In this document: piece after piece, positions 12,118 to 22,177 of the stretch | Layout: the number at the start of each line of letters is the position of its first letter | How positions within the stretch are numbered: the stretch's first letter is position 1 | Assembly (NCBI RefSeq): GCF_026914265.1 | Contig: NC_069135.1 | Location: forward strand, 28,462,738-28,526,737 | From: Mya arenaria | Taxonomy: Eukaryota; Mollusca; Bivalvia; Myida; Myidae | DNA: 64,000 bases | Direction: 5' to 3' | Notes under the pieces: generated by a model | Database searches by the model: none | What the model was told of the DNA's origin: nothing | What the model saw: only the letters and a program-made list of their open reading frames with translations | Translations under genes and position numbers: made by a program

Positions 12118-12646
12118 GTTCCAGAAACTGTCTATACTGTATTTGTTTTATTCCACACATAGATCAATATTCAGTGCAGAGATAGTGATACAGTGACTCT
12201 GTGAGTGAGATAATTTGAAAGCAATATAGACATTTAAAGTCTCGGATTGATTAAAATTTGTGTAAGTGCAACCTTGTTTCGCAACGCAGCCGTTTGATAT
12301 TCTATTTGCAATTTGATGGTCATTTTTGAATGTTTTAATTATAAATATATCCAATAGCATATACAAAAGTTATATTAATTCACATAAGAACACACACAAA
12401 AAGTTACTGGCGTGTTAGTGTTGTACAAAAAGTCGTGGTACGCGGATTTTCCTTCATAGTATGTCTACTAAGAATTGCTAGAAAATAAAGAAAACCAAAC
12501 AAATGAAAGGAAAACAGAGGAATGCTATTCTAAGGAAATTTCTTAGACAGGGACAACGTACCAAAAGCGAACAAGCAACAAGGGAAGAACAGAATTCAAC
12601 GGAGTAAATGTTAACCGCTAAAAGGATCAAGAAGTCACGGGCAATA

Positions 12647-12820
12647 CAGTCGAACCCGTTGGCTCGATATCGCTTGGCTCGATTTCCTCGTTGGCTCGAA
12701 CTTGATGTAAAGGACCGATTTTGTTTAACTGTTTATAAGCATTCCCGCTTGGCTTGATATTCGCGAGGCTCGAAGTATTTTGGCCGGTCTCTTGGATATC
12801 GAACCAACGGGTTCCTACTG
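12647..12820. mobile_element. MITE with CAGT-type terminal inverted repeats (pogo/Tigger-like)
   Basis: The left end CAGTCGAACCCGTTGGCTCG matches the complement of the right end (CAGTAGGAACCCGTTGGTTCG) over about 25 bp. The interior has repeated TTGGCTCGA strings. The preceding TA fits Tc1/mariner-type target choice, but the right flank is CA, so the duplication has decayed. At 174 bp it is non-autonomous. It lies at the right edge of the segmental duplication. Confidence 0.75.
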
Positions 12821-12998
12821 CACACTCATGATCTTTTGTCCAGCGATTTTAGTTTCCAATAAATGCGTCTATGGTGTATAAAGTGCTTGAATATACATGT
12901 AGTATATTTATAAAATAATGCTTTCATCAATATCACTAGTCCACGAGTAGAAAATAAATATTTTGCCTTGTCCGTAGACAAGTTTGTATATTATTTCC

Positions 12999-13094
12999 AT
13001 TTATATTGAATTGGTACGAGATGGCAACACCACAGGGCGCGTAAAAATGGGCGACAACGGCAATTACAATGGTATTACGTACGGCTTAAGCCAA
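12999..13094 (+). pseudogene. Relic of a C1q-domain exon
   Basis: The plus strand reads IYIELVRDGNTTGRVKMGDN and then GNYNG. This matches the middle of the C1q domain of the minus-strand genes (LELVRDGVVIGRVKTGDNGYYNQG), with conserved codons such as GGGCGCGTAAAA. No other part of a C1q domain can be read on either side, and a stop follows about 14 codons after GNYNG. It is on the opposite strand from the genes it resembles most, so it marks a third, inverted and decayed copy. Confidence 0.8.
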
Positions 13095-13437
13095 AGTATC
13101 CTTCTCAGAAATAAGCTAGTTCCCTTATAGTTCCATTAACCTTAATGTTGGATTTCGATGCCAAGTGAACCCATACAATTTTGGTATCATTGGTGATCTA
13201 GATGCATATGTGTGTTTTTTTTTCTTCTATTTTTATCGCGCTGACTTGCTGCTATGCATAAATGTTACGCATATTTGCCTGTTACTGTTATTGGTTTAAA
13301 TAGAAAAATGTCGGACCTTTGCGTATGGTGTACAAGTGTGCTGAATGCGAATTGCCTTTAGAGCAATTATTCCAACATCGTACCAGTGCTCCTTTTTTTA
13401 AACTCAACAAATGAGACCAACCAATTTCTCTGCTGAA

Positions 13438-13786
13438 TTAAAGCTGCACTCTCACAGATATTCCGTTTTTACAACTGTTTTTATTTTTTGTCTTCAGAGC
13501 AATTTTTTAGGGTAAATATCCGCAAACCAACGATAAATTATAGCTGACAAAAGATCAGATCGCAGATTTTCATATTTCCGTTCGAAAATTAATGTTTTAT
13601 GACTAACCGTTTAAGAAAAATGCATAAAACATCAATTTTTGAACCTTAATATAAAAATCTGCGATTTAATTTTTGTCAACAGTCTTATATAACTGGTTTC
13701 CATGCATTTTCGCAAAAATTGGCTCGTTCCAAGACAAAAAATTAGAAAGTTGTCAAAACGTTCAATCGGTAAGAGTGCAGCTTTAA
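13438..13786. mobile_element. Long-hairpin MITE (AAAGCTGCACTCT ends)
   Basis: The left end TTAAAGCTGCACTCTCACAG pairs with the complement of the right end (TTTAAAGCTGCACTCTTACC). The interior is also palindromic, around GCAGATTTTCATATTTCCGT on the left and its inverted match ending AAATCTGCGA on the right. The element is about 349 bp and can fold into one long hairpin. The end sequence is of a type widespread in molluscs (recall, not searched). Confidence 0.8.
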
Positions 13787-14154
13787 ATTAATTACATACA
13801 CATAAACATCTTGCACATCTTGCGAATTCGTCTACATTTTCTACTTGTATTTAGTACGCATTTTTCTGGGATCGATCACTATTCAATTACATGAAGATTC
13901 ATGATCCCATGGTAAATAGTTTATGGGTGTCGTGGTCATTATTCATTTTAGATCATGGAGGAATTAAAGAAAACACCAAAACTTGCACCACTCCCTATGT
14001 CAAATGATTATGTGCACTGTTATTTCTATCCGGGTCGAAAATATTAAAATTATCTATCTAGTATCTACACGTGTATAGTTATATGCTTGTTACAGACGGT
14101 ATTTTCAAAATAACCTATAATCTGTTCATATCCAGGCATACTGTAGTGTATGAG

Positions 14155-14462
14155 GGCATATAACTGCCGTAAGATAACCTGTTAACGTACGCGAACTGTT
14201 TTGTGTTAACAACTTCATTTTCGTGATATTTATCTAGCTATCTAGTTAATATTCGCGAAACTTTTTCGGTAATATAAATATCATAAGACTAAAAACTGGC
14301 TTGAAAGTGCCCAGAACTGCAACCTGTTACCCTTTTTTAAATGTACAGCATTACCTGGTTAATTAGTTAAGGTTTGCGAATGCCAATTAGTAAATAACAT
14401 ACTAACTGGTTATTAACTAGATAAGATTCGCGAACGCTAACGCTACACGGCAGTAATATGCC
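14155..14462. mobile_element. MITE-like inverted-repeat element
   Basis: GGCATATAACTGCCGT at the left end matches the complement of the right end (GGCATATTACTGCCGT) with one mismatch. Inner arms share CGCGAA and TAACTGGTTA-type strings in inverted order. The length is about 308 bp and no coding is seen. Confidence 0.65.
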
Positions 14463-14773
14463 ACCATATTATTGCATCCTATACATACATAATGATATCT
14501 TTTTAAACCTTTTCGTTCTTAACTTGGGCATTAAAAATACCTTTAAAGTTCAAACGGATTTATTGGTGTAAACGAATACAAGCGGTAAATACATTTTAAA
14601 GGAAACGTTTTAATAATTGAATATGGTTTCAAAAGTTCAGTTGTTCTGTATTCTACGACTTATCTTCTTCGCTTAAGCTGTGACTAAAGAAGCTAAGAAT
14701 TTCTGTGGTGAACACGTAAAGTAGTGAGTGTTGTGACATTTGACACTATTAAAAAAGATGCGATAAGCACCCG

Positions 14774-14835
14774 CAAGGGGAGATCAAGATGTCTAGAGAC
14801 TACCCACTCTCCTAAGCAGTGATCTCCCTTGGCAC
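14774..14835. repeat. Short inverted repeat
   Basis: CAAGGGGAGATCA is mirrored by TGATCTCCCTTGG about 35 bp further on. It is probably the remnant ends of a small foldback element. Confidence 0.45.
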
Positions 14836-15344
14836 ACTCAACATATATCTGGACTAGCTGGATTTAAGCTATATCAACTCTCTTTTTTAAGTGTTTTTTC
14901 TTCTCTCTTTTTTGAGATGATTTAAATACCAAAACAATGTTCAAATTAATTCTACTGATGTACCGGCATACGAGGTTGTTTTCGATAAAAAAATGCCGAG
15001 GAGCTCCAAACATTGCATGGTAGCAGTGTTACTGTACTGTAAGGGAAACACTGCGTGAAGTTTGGAACTATCAACAACTTATTTGCCTTGTGTACATATC
15101 CGTGGAGCACAAGTAATGGTTTGATAAGAATAGTATATGCGCGATTTAGTTTTTTCCAAACCCAAGCAGCAGCTGCATTTTGCGTTGACAAGTAATTTAG
15201 AATTACACTTCAAATCGTTGGAGTCATATCGTCTATTCAAATGTAGTCTTAACATTGAATATTGCAGTAAATAATCTGTGATTCAGCACTTACCATAAAT
15301 AAGTAGATACAAATTTCTTTTAGCTCGATTGGGAAGAAATCTGT

Positions 15345-15660
15345 CAGCTTAAAGAAACAAGATCGAGTCCGATTTCTGGGTAAAAACCAGTACTTGTGTC
15401 CATTTGAAAGGCCACGAGAAGGTACGCCTAGTGGGGATCGAGCCCTCGACCTCTTGGGTTAGAGGTGGACACCTTAACCACTAGAATACTCTCACCCTGG
15501 TGGGGATCAAACCCACAACCTCGTGCGTGAGAAGCGAACTCTAGACCTCTCTCACCCTATTGGGGATTAAACCCACAACATTGTGGGTGCAAGGGGGACA
15601 CTGTTGCTAGGAAGCGGACACCTTTACCATCATACCTGGCTCATTCTATTACTAGATATA
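15345..15660 (-). mobile_element. tRNA-derived SINE with three tandem head modules
   Basis: On the minus strand, CTAGTGGTTAAGGTGTCC followed by GGGCTCGATCCCCACTAGG has tRNA A-box and B-box spacing. It leads into GTGGCCTTT and GTACTGGTTTTTACCCAG, the body of a SINE also present near 50.7-50.9 kb. Two further head-like modules (B boxes TTTGATCCCCA and TTTAATCCCCA) lie upstream on the same strand at about 15500-15650, giving three heads in a row. None can fold as a functional tRNA gene. Confidence 0.75.
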
Positions 15661-15805
15661 CCGGTTTAAGGCATATGTGCCCGATAAATCACTTAACTGA
15701 AAAAACAGCTCGATCAAATACAAATAATTACGAAGGAAAATCAGCAATCGGTTAAAAATGGCAGTCGATAGATTCTAGATGAACACAAACCCCACCAGAA
15801 TTTGT

Positions 15806-15811
15806 TTTATT
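15806..15811 (-). terminator. Poly(A) signal AATAAA of minus-strand C1q gene, copy 2
   Basis: TTTATT on the plus strand, 40 bases beyond the stop of the minus-strand gene, at the same relative position as in copy 1. Confidence 0.75.
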
Positions 15812-15850
15812 TTCCAATCAGTAACACACAACCAAATGCGTATGTCAACT

Positions 15851-17286
15851 TCACTCAGAAGCGATCAAATGTCCCGAGAAGGACGTGAAGTATCCACCGT
15901 CAGCAACGACGTGTTTGTTGTCCGAATCGGTCATGTGACGTACCCAGACGTCATTTGTAGCCTTTAGACGCGCGTTAATGACGTTCGTTCCTTGGTTGTA
16001 GTAGCCGTTGTCACCCGTTTTTACGCGCCCTATGACGACACCGTCGCGCACCAACTCTAGTCCAAGCCACATTGTTGGGGTGCCCTGATATAGAACCCTT
16101 AATTTTGCAGATGTATGTGCGTTTTCCAATAAGGAAAAAGTAACAGGTTAAAATGCATTTCTTCATCTACTGCTTCACTGAGAGCACTAAGTGTCCACAA
16201 ACATGCTAGCTTTGTTTTAAAAGTACACGTATATATGTACTGTTCAATTCATCTACAAAACTAAACACAAACATTTAAATGAAGCGGGTTCGAATCCTCC
16301 TGTGCCAGAATGTGGTTTTATTATTATTGTTTTTATTTTTCTTGATATTTGTTCACATTATAATAGATAAATCATTTTCTTAAATTCTTATCTAGTACGT
16401 TTATCAAAAAAAGGAAATCCGTCTGATTATATGACCTGCGGTATGTGCCTTACAATATTGCTTTAAAGATAACACAGATTTAAGAGAATCGCAGAAAATG
16501 GACTTATGAAATATGTGCCATTTACTACATCATTTACTTGTCTTAAATGAAAACATAGATGTGTGAAATATGTATTCTTAAGCAAGGTTTCCGGTCGCAA
16601 GAGTGTGTCACAATACTAAAACGAGAAAAAGACACGTTTCCTGAAAATCATTCGCACCTGCAGCGCACTGAAAGAAAACTGGTATATGCCGTCAACTGGG
16701 GCCCGGAACGTTCCATGCCGTGAGTCGTACGCTCCGCCAACGTTGGTGATGACCTTGTCGAAAACCAGGGGCTGGTGGGACCCGAAGTTAGTCACGTCTT
16801 TAGTGATTGTAGCTGAGAACGCCACAACACCAGTGGACGGGCAATTGCAAAGACCTGGAAATTAAAGAAAAAATGGAAATGTGATATTTTTCGGAAATGA
16901 GTCTGGTTTGTGTTCGGTATATTCGGCAAACGTATCTGTTGAACTTTTATATATCCATAAATAAAGTAGTGTATTTTAATTGATGTAAGCGTTTCGAGAT
17001 GCTCTTGAAACATTGTAGACGATGGCGTCGACCAAATAATGTGTATTAGTAGCAAAATACAAGTAATAGTTTTGTTTCGAATGTTTAAACATACTATCCA
17101 TATGTTCATTCTTCAGTTTTTGGACATTTTGTTGCAGCACCAGTATTTCCCCTTCAACCTGCGCGCGCATCTTTTTCTCTGTCGATATCAGGGAAATGAG
17201 GTTTTGTAAGGAATCGTCGTCAAGTAGAAAGCATAATCCATGACCTGCCATAAGCGTCAACAAAAACACCGACAACTTCATGATTC
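15851..17286 (-). CDS. Secreted C1q-domain protein with coiled-coil stalk, copy 2 (four exons, 205 aa)
   Basis: Coding exons are 17281-17095, 16854-16658 and 16084-15851, the same sizes as copy 1 (187, 197 and 234 bp). The second exon begins at 17286 after TTTCAG, and a 5' UTR exon ends at 17601 with donor CAG|GTAAG. The product is again 205 residues: signal peptide, coiled coil, CNCP motif and C1q domain ending SFSGHLIASE. Against copy 1 the C1q domain differs at about 2 residues in 140, while the first 63 residues differ at 10. Introns are short (240 and 573 bp). It diverges from the C1q gene at 17771. Function is inferred from the family as an extracellular, probably trimeric recognition protein. 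Confidence 0.92.
16287..16297 (+). repeat. tRNA B-box relic in intron, copy 2
   Basis: GGTTCGAATCC is an exact B-box match, followed by TCCTGTGCCA and a T-rich tail. It corresponds to 8410-8420 in copy 1. It is read as an old SINE tail, not a tRNA gene, because no A box or cloverleaf precedes it. Confidence 0.35.
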
Positions 17287-17601
17287 CTGAAATAAACAGA
17301 AACAAACATACCTTATGACTTACAGTGGTAGATATCGACGTCGTTTCAGTAATGTGTTTACGTTTAGTTCTTCCAGGTTAACGTACGTATTCTATTTGAA
17401 CGTAATGTTTTTGCCTTATGATTCTTTTTCCAAAACGTTATAAAATTGCATGCGTGTACGAGGGTGGCAGCCACAGAGACTATTTGTATCCCGCTAGAAG
17501 CTCATGTCGTCTCAATGTAAGTCTATCATTTACACGTTTTAAATGTGTCGATATGATTCTTCTTTTTTTAACTGTTTGGTCCAAAACCAAGAAAACTTAC
17601 C

Positions 17602-17770
17602 TGATGTCAATTATCCACAAAGGAAGAAACCTGTTCTAATATGAGGTGGAATCAAGAACTGATAAGGAACCTCTGTTATGTCAAAAGGGTGAACCTTTTT
17701 ATCTCAAATGAAGGAATCTTTATTATCTTAAATGTAGAACATCGCAGTTTTGAGCTCCAGTCCTTTTAAA
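17602..17770. promoter_or_regulatory. Bidirectional promoter / divergent 5' UTR interval, copy 2
   Basis: 169 bp separate the first donor of the minus gene (exon end 17601) from the plus-gene ATG at 17771. It keeps the GATAAG-containing block at 17650-17669 and the ATGTAGAACATCGCAG block near 17732-17747. A roughly 40-60 bp stretch between the blocks is absent from copy 1, so spacing is not conserved but both blocks are. Confidence 0.65.
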
Positions 17771-18619
17771 ATGGCGACGTCATTTACTGTGGCTATTCTG
17801 TTCATCGCTTTGGTGGGATATACACGGCTTGCGGAAGCGGTGTCAGAGAACCCGACGGCATCCCAAATCCGCTTCCTGTTGGACGAAGATGCGGCCCTCC
17901 GTCAAAAGCTACAAACGAGAATCCAAGGTCTGCAGCAGAGTGTGTCGACCCTTAATGCCAGTATTGGTAAGAATAAGCACAATAAATTCGCACTCTGAAT
18001 ACTATTGAACAATCTTCTTTTATGTTGTCTATAGGAAATTGAATTCAAAACAAACCAATTCTTAACGTAAACGCTGTAGTTTTTAAAAATAATTGTTATT
18101 AATGGAACAAAAGATAACAGTTACCGACTGCCTACTTGTTACAAGTACGGCCATTCTTTTCATATTTCTCTTATTCCAGTCCCTTGCTCGTGCCCACTGC
18201 CCACAACCCCAGTGCCGCGGGCCCAAGTCGCATACACCGGAACCCTCAAGTCCACCATGTCGAGCCTGAACGCCGCCTCCGTCTTCAACTTCACTGGGGA
18301 CCTTATCAACGTCGGCGCACCCTTCACACCACATGATGCGCATTTCGTCGCCCCCGTATCGGGTATTTACGGATTCTCCTTAGCGACGTACATGACCCCG
18401 GGGCGTTACGTCTTAATGGATTTGGTCAGGGAAAACACGCCAATTCTGCATGTGAAAAACGGACACTATTCGGGTCGACAAGTAATCATGGGAACGAATT
18501 TTGTTCTCGCAAACTTGACGAAGGGCGAACACGTTTGGCCGAAATACACTGGGGGTTCTGCATATCTTTTCGGCGAAGGCGTTTCTACTTTCTCTGGATT
18601 TTTGTTGTACGAATTGTAA
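17771..18619 (+). CDS. Secreted C1q-domain protein with coiled-coil stalk, divergent partner, copy 2 (two exons, 211 aa)
   Basis: Exons are 17771-17966 (donor ATTG|GTAAGA) and 18180-18619 (acceptor TTATTCCAG). The design matches copy 1: signal peptide, coiled coil, CSCP motif, Pro/Thr hinge and a single-exon C1q domain ending STFSGFLLYEL. The stalk differs from copy 1 at 5 of 65 residues. The second half of the C1q domain differs far more, and a 4-residue gap follows GHY. The ATG at 17771 is preferred because it matches copy 1 and starts the signal peptide. Confidence 0.92.
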
Positions 18620-18638
18620 TTTAGTACGCAAAAAATGA

Positions 18639-18644
18639 AATAAA
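18639..18644 (+). terminator. Poly(A) signal AATAAA of plus-strand C1q gene, copy 2
   Basis: AATAAA lies 19 bases after the stop codon, mirroring copy 1. Confidence 0.8.
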
Positions 18645-19309
18645 GTTTCAAACCATTTAATCTGATGTTGGAAAATAGCTCATTGACCCAATGTTTCTTG
18701 TTATCATTTACCCGCCTTTAATAAAGATTCTTGTATCTGTATCTTGAATACTGTTGTTCTTTTATGCCATACATGGAGCAAAATTTGCTGGAAATATAAT
18801 GATAAATTATTCTTGAAGACAATAATGTACATCATAAGTTGTGTATTGTACTAGTAAACAAAACCATACAAATGAAACAGGGTAAGTATTGTTCTAACGA
18901 ACTTTCAAGCAATCGTGTTTTAATGACAGGTGAACGTACAATGTACCAAAAAGAGTGAACGTACCAAAAGGATATGAGCACAAGAGAGTTAACAAATCGT
19001 AAACCAATTGAGTAGATGTGAACGGTGAACAAACGGCCGTTGAAAGGACAATCTTGCAATCAATGTTAACTCTTATAATTTTGGTCGCCGATCGAGCAGT
19101 TAAAAACCTCAATACTTTGGGCAAGACGAAATGAAGAAGGGACCGACTAGTAAACGGAATTAATCCAAGAACGAAATACCGAGTGAATAACGATAAGCGT
19201 TATCAGAAAAGTTAATGGTAGGAACACAGTGGTGCGGTGAGCGAAGCATAGTTGTCGCAATGGCGGTTCCGTGTATGTGCGTGCGTGAGAAAGTGCGTTC
19301 GTCCGTCCG

Positions 19310-19700
19310 TCCGGATTGACTTTGTCCGGGGGGAGTCTTCTCTATGCATTATATGATTTTTATTAAACTCGCAATGAAGTTTCACCATGGTGAGACTGTG
19401 TGTCCCGCCCAAGAAGCAGTTCAATGTTATAGGTTGAACCGTTCTTTGTCCGGGTAGTATCTTGACCATGCATTATCGGTCTCATGAGCCGGCGTGTCAT
19501 CACAAGGCTCTGGTCTGTACATCAAAGATCAAGGTCACACTTATATCATGTTAAATGTCAAAATAAGTACTGCTGAAAGGACTGGTCTGGACTAAACCTT
19601 ATACGGGCTGTATCTTCACCAGGCATTGTAGGATTTTCAGAAAAAACTTTCTATGAAGGTTCACCAGGCAGTTTCGCGGGTACACATTTTATTCAACACC
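19310..19700. repeat. Dispersed repeat with three tandem sub-modules
   Basis: TTTGTCCGGG recurs at about 19320 and 19446, and a variant TATACGGGCTGTATCTTCACC starts near 19600. Each is followed by an ATGCATT/AGGCATT block and a TTCACCA or GAGCC...GTG block. An AAGGTCACACTTA string lies between. The layout is of a kind I associate with an abundant mollusc repeat of unknown class. No open frame is present. Confidence 0.5.
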
Positions 19701-21722
19701 ATGTTATTTTGGGTTGCAGTTGCATGGAAAAGCATTATGTTTGTGTCCAAGGTTTTTTCAACGGGCTTGACATGTCGCCATTGCAGAGGGTTAAAAAAAA
19801 AACATTTTTTATTTTAGTTTTTTATTATTTTTTTCTTCTCTGTTTTTTTTCATATATTTTCTATCATCTCAATTCTATACAAACAAGTCAATATTATAGT
19901 TCAAAATAATACAAAATGTACAAACAAAATTATACACACCAGTAATATTACTCCAGGAAAGACAATTTTACATAACAATTTAATTACTATTAGTCGTTTT
20001 TGTGTTCACGAGGTTTTCACTGAGAAGAATAAAAAACTTTTAAAATCAAAACATTTCAACAGGTAAGTAATTATTTTGTTTTTTACTAGCTAAATCAATT
20101 TTATTAAAATACATTACATTTAAAAGAACGGATTTAACGGAAATAACAAATAAATGCAAATTCTATTAAGCACCAAAATAATACAAAGTGGCATATTCAT
20201 TTTTAAAATTCTCGGTTTGTTTTCAATAAAATACTTATAAATATCATGTCTTGTTAAATTACCAATAAATAATTGTTTTATTAACTGTTGTCAACTCTTC
20301 AGTACAAAAAATAGCTCTTGCATCATAATGTTAAAACAAATAAAAATTTCAATCCATTAAAAAGGTTTGCTGTAAAAATGCCATTAAACACAACCATTAC
20401 ACTACAAATGATAAAAACATTGGTCACCGAGTAAATGTCAAGTCATAACCAACATAGAAAAGTAGTAACAAATTAAAAAAATCTGAGGTATATAACTTGA
20501 ACGCGAAACAACACAATACAAAATTTCACCTTTTTTACATTTTTTTTTAGATAATAATGCCTTAAAGGAAAAATGTTCATGGTATTCCATGTAATCATTC
20601 TTTAAAAAAGAACATTGCTTTGCCTCAAGTTATTAGAAAATAAGTTTTGCTGATAGACTACAGCTTTAAATCTACCATCAATCTCTTGGTGAGTTGGATA
20701 CAAAAAGAGCAGCAAAATGAAAAATTATGATATTAAGGAATACCGTAAGTAAATTAAATACAATCAACAATCTTATTCACAGTTTGAATATTAAAAGATT
20801 CTTAAGAATTCAAAATTTGAGTTAAATCTATAACATCATTCTTGTAAATGAAGAATATTTGACATTCATCATATTTTTTTATCATCTTGGTCATACATTT
20901 TGCTCTTGATTTATTGTGTTTTTTTTCTTGAGAACCTATTGTTCTTAACATGAGCAGTGCTCCAGCCTTGATTTGAAAAGGACAGGGTGCTAGGTCATAA
21001 ATGTCTATGAATGCTTTATAGTTTAAACACATCTTTACTTTAGTGAAAATTATGTATATATATTATTTCTATACTTATTTCTGAAAATTTACTTGACAAA
21101 ATGTCCAATAAATATCAAATTTGTTAAATAATCAGCTAAGGCGGCTGTGTCAAAATAAAAGAGCACAGCAGGGCATATTAAAAATGTAACAGGGTACAAG
21201 AAAGGGCAACAGTTTATCCCCCTGTTATTAAAGCCTAGCTGGAGCACTGATTTGCCTAGGACTCTCACATTTTTTGGTAAAGGCCGGTTATGACATACAT
21301 GTATGCAAGACCATGGATACGTTCAAGTAGATTTGAAAATGAATCGCTGTAGATTTAAGGTAAAAAAATTATGCAAAATGCACCAAACTAAGAATATAAG
21401 AGAATATATATATCACAGACTGACAGCCAGTTAAACTGGCCCTTTTTCAAATTTAATAACACAAAATTATATCTTTAAAACTGAATACTACATCATAGAG
21501 TCTACACAACCTTTCTTCGTAACCTGTCAACTCACAGATCACCTCCCCTTCAAGAATGAAATTAACACTTAAAATCATACTAATAGAATATTTTGTTCAA
21601 AGAATGTTATTGATCATTGCTATTTTTTAATTTTATATCAATTAGAAGGCCGTGTTACTGACTTCCATGATAGTTCCCCTTAACATTACAAGAATAGATA
21701 TTTAACTTAAGAAATTATGACT
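19701..21722. other. 3' flank and probable 3' UTR of the LRIG gene
   Basis: AT-rich and non-coding. On the minus strand, AATAAA-type signals lie at 20910-20915, 20277-20282 and 20100-20105; the first would give a 3' UTR of about 0.8 kb. The true end cannot be chosen from sequence. A 295-bp inverted-repeat element sits inside (20955-21249). Confidence 0.45.
20955..21249. mobile_element. MITE with 12-bp perfect terminal inverted repeats
   Basis: CAGTGCTCCAGC at 20955-20966 is the exact complement of GCTGGAGCACTG at 21238-21249. Interior strings such as CAGGGTGCTA and CCTGTTATTAAAGCC resemble the interiors of the elements at 48422 and 49311, so these may be relatives. No target duplication is evident. 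Confidence 0.65.
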
Positions 21723-22177
21723 TTATGTTGAATTCTGTTCTTGTTTAGGCGAGAAGTGTAATCTATGTTTAGGATGTTCTTGTTTCCTCCCTGGTGAAAT
21801 CTGTTGTTGTAGCTTTTGCTGAGGTGACAATTTCATCTGTGAAGGATGAACCTGTGGCACATGGTGTCCAGACGGCATGTACGGCAGTGTGTACGAATGT
21901 CCTTGCCACGAGGGCGATGTAACACCGGCGTAACCATTCATCCGGTGATGCACACAGCCTATAACACCATTAGTTCTTTGATTTTGAACCTTACTGACAC
22001 TGTTTGGTTTGTTTGGATTTAAATGAGTTCGGCCATTTTCTGCCTTAAGAGATGAGGTGGGTGGGGTAACACGGAGGTGACAGTCACATTGCGGAGTATT
22101 TATAGGATGATATACAGGTACGAACGCCCCACTGGACATGCCAGGGTAACCATGGATGTACATGCCCTCCTCGTATT
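21723..22177 (-). CDS. LRIG: LRIG exon 19: C-terminal tail and stop
   Basis: 455 bp, acceptor TTTACAG, ending in TAA at 21723-21725. Encodes EYEEGMYIHGYPGMSS, an Asn/Gln/His/Pro-rich stretch and a basic QQ-rich end (QKLQQQISPGRKQEHPKH). No known domain. Confidence 0.88.

Larger units (their letters stand above)
7700..12610. repeat. Segmental duplication, copy 1 (C1q gene pair)
   Basis: This segment aligns in the same order and orientation with 15780-19030. Both hold a minus-strand C1q gene, a shared promoter and a plus-strand C1q gene, and similarity runs past the plus gene's poly(A) signal to a shared CGTACCAAAAG string near 12559. The length difference is mainly a LINE-bearing intron (1605 bp here against 240 bp in copy 2). 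Boundaries are approximate. Confidence 0.85.
15780..19030. repeat. Segmental duplication, copy 2 (C1q gene pair)
   Basis: Counterpart of 7700-12610, in the same orientation. Exons are highly similar, while introns and flanks carry many indels. It lacks the LINE in the minus-strand gene's second intron. Boundaries are approximate. Confidence 0.85.

Noticed and set aside
15405-15495. A tRNA gene on the minus strand
   Set aside because: A-box-like and B-box-like strings are present, but acceptor and anticodon stems do not pair. The sequence continues into a SINE body found again near 50.7 kb.
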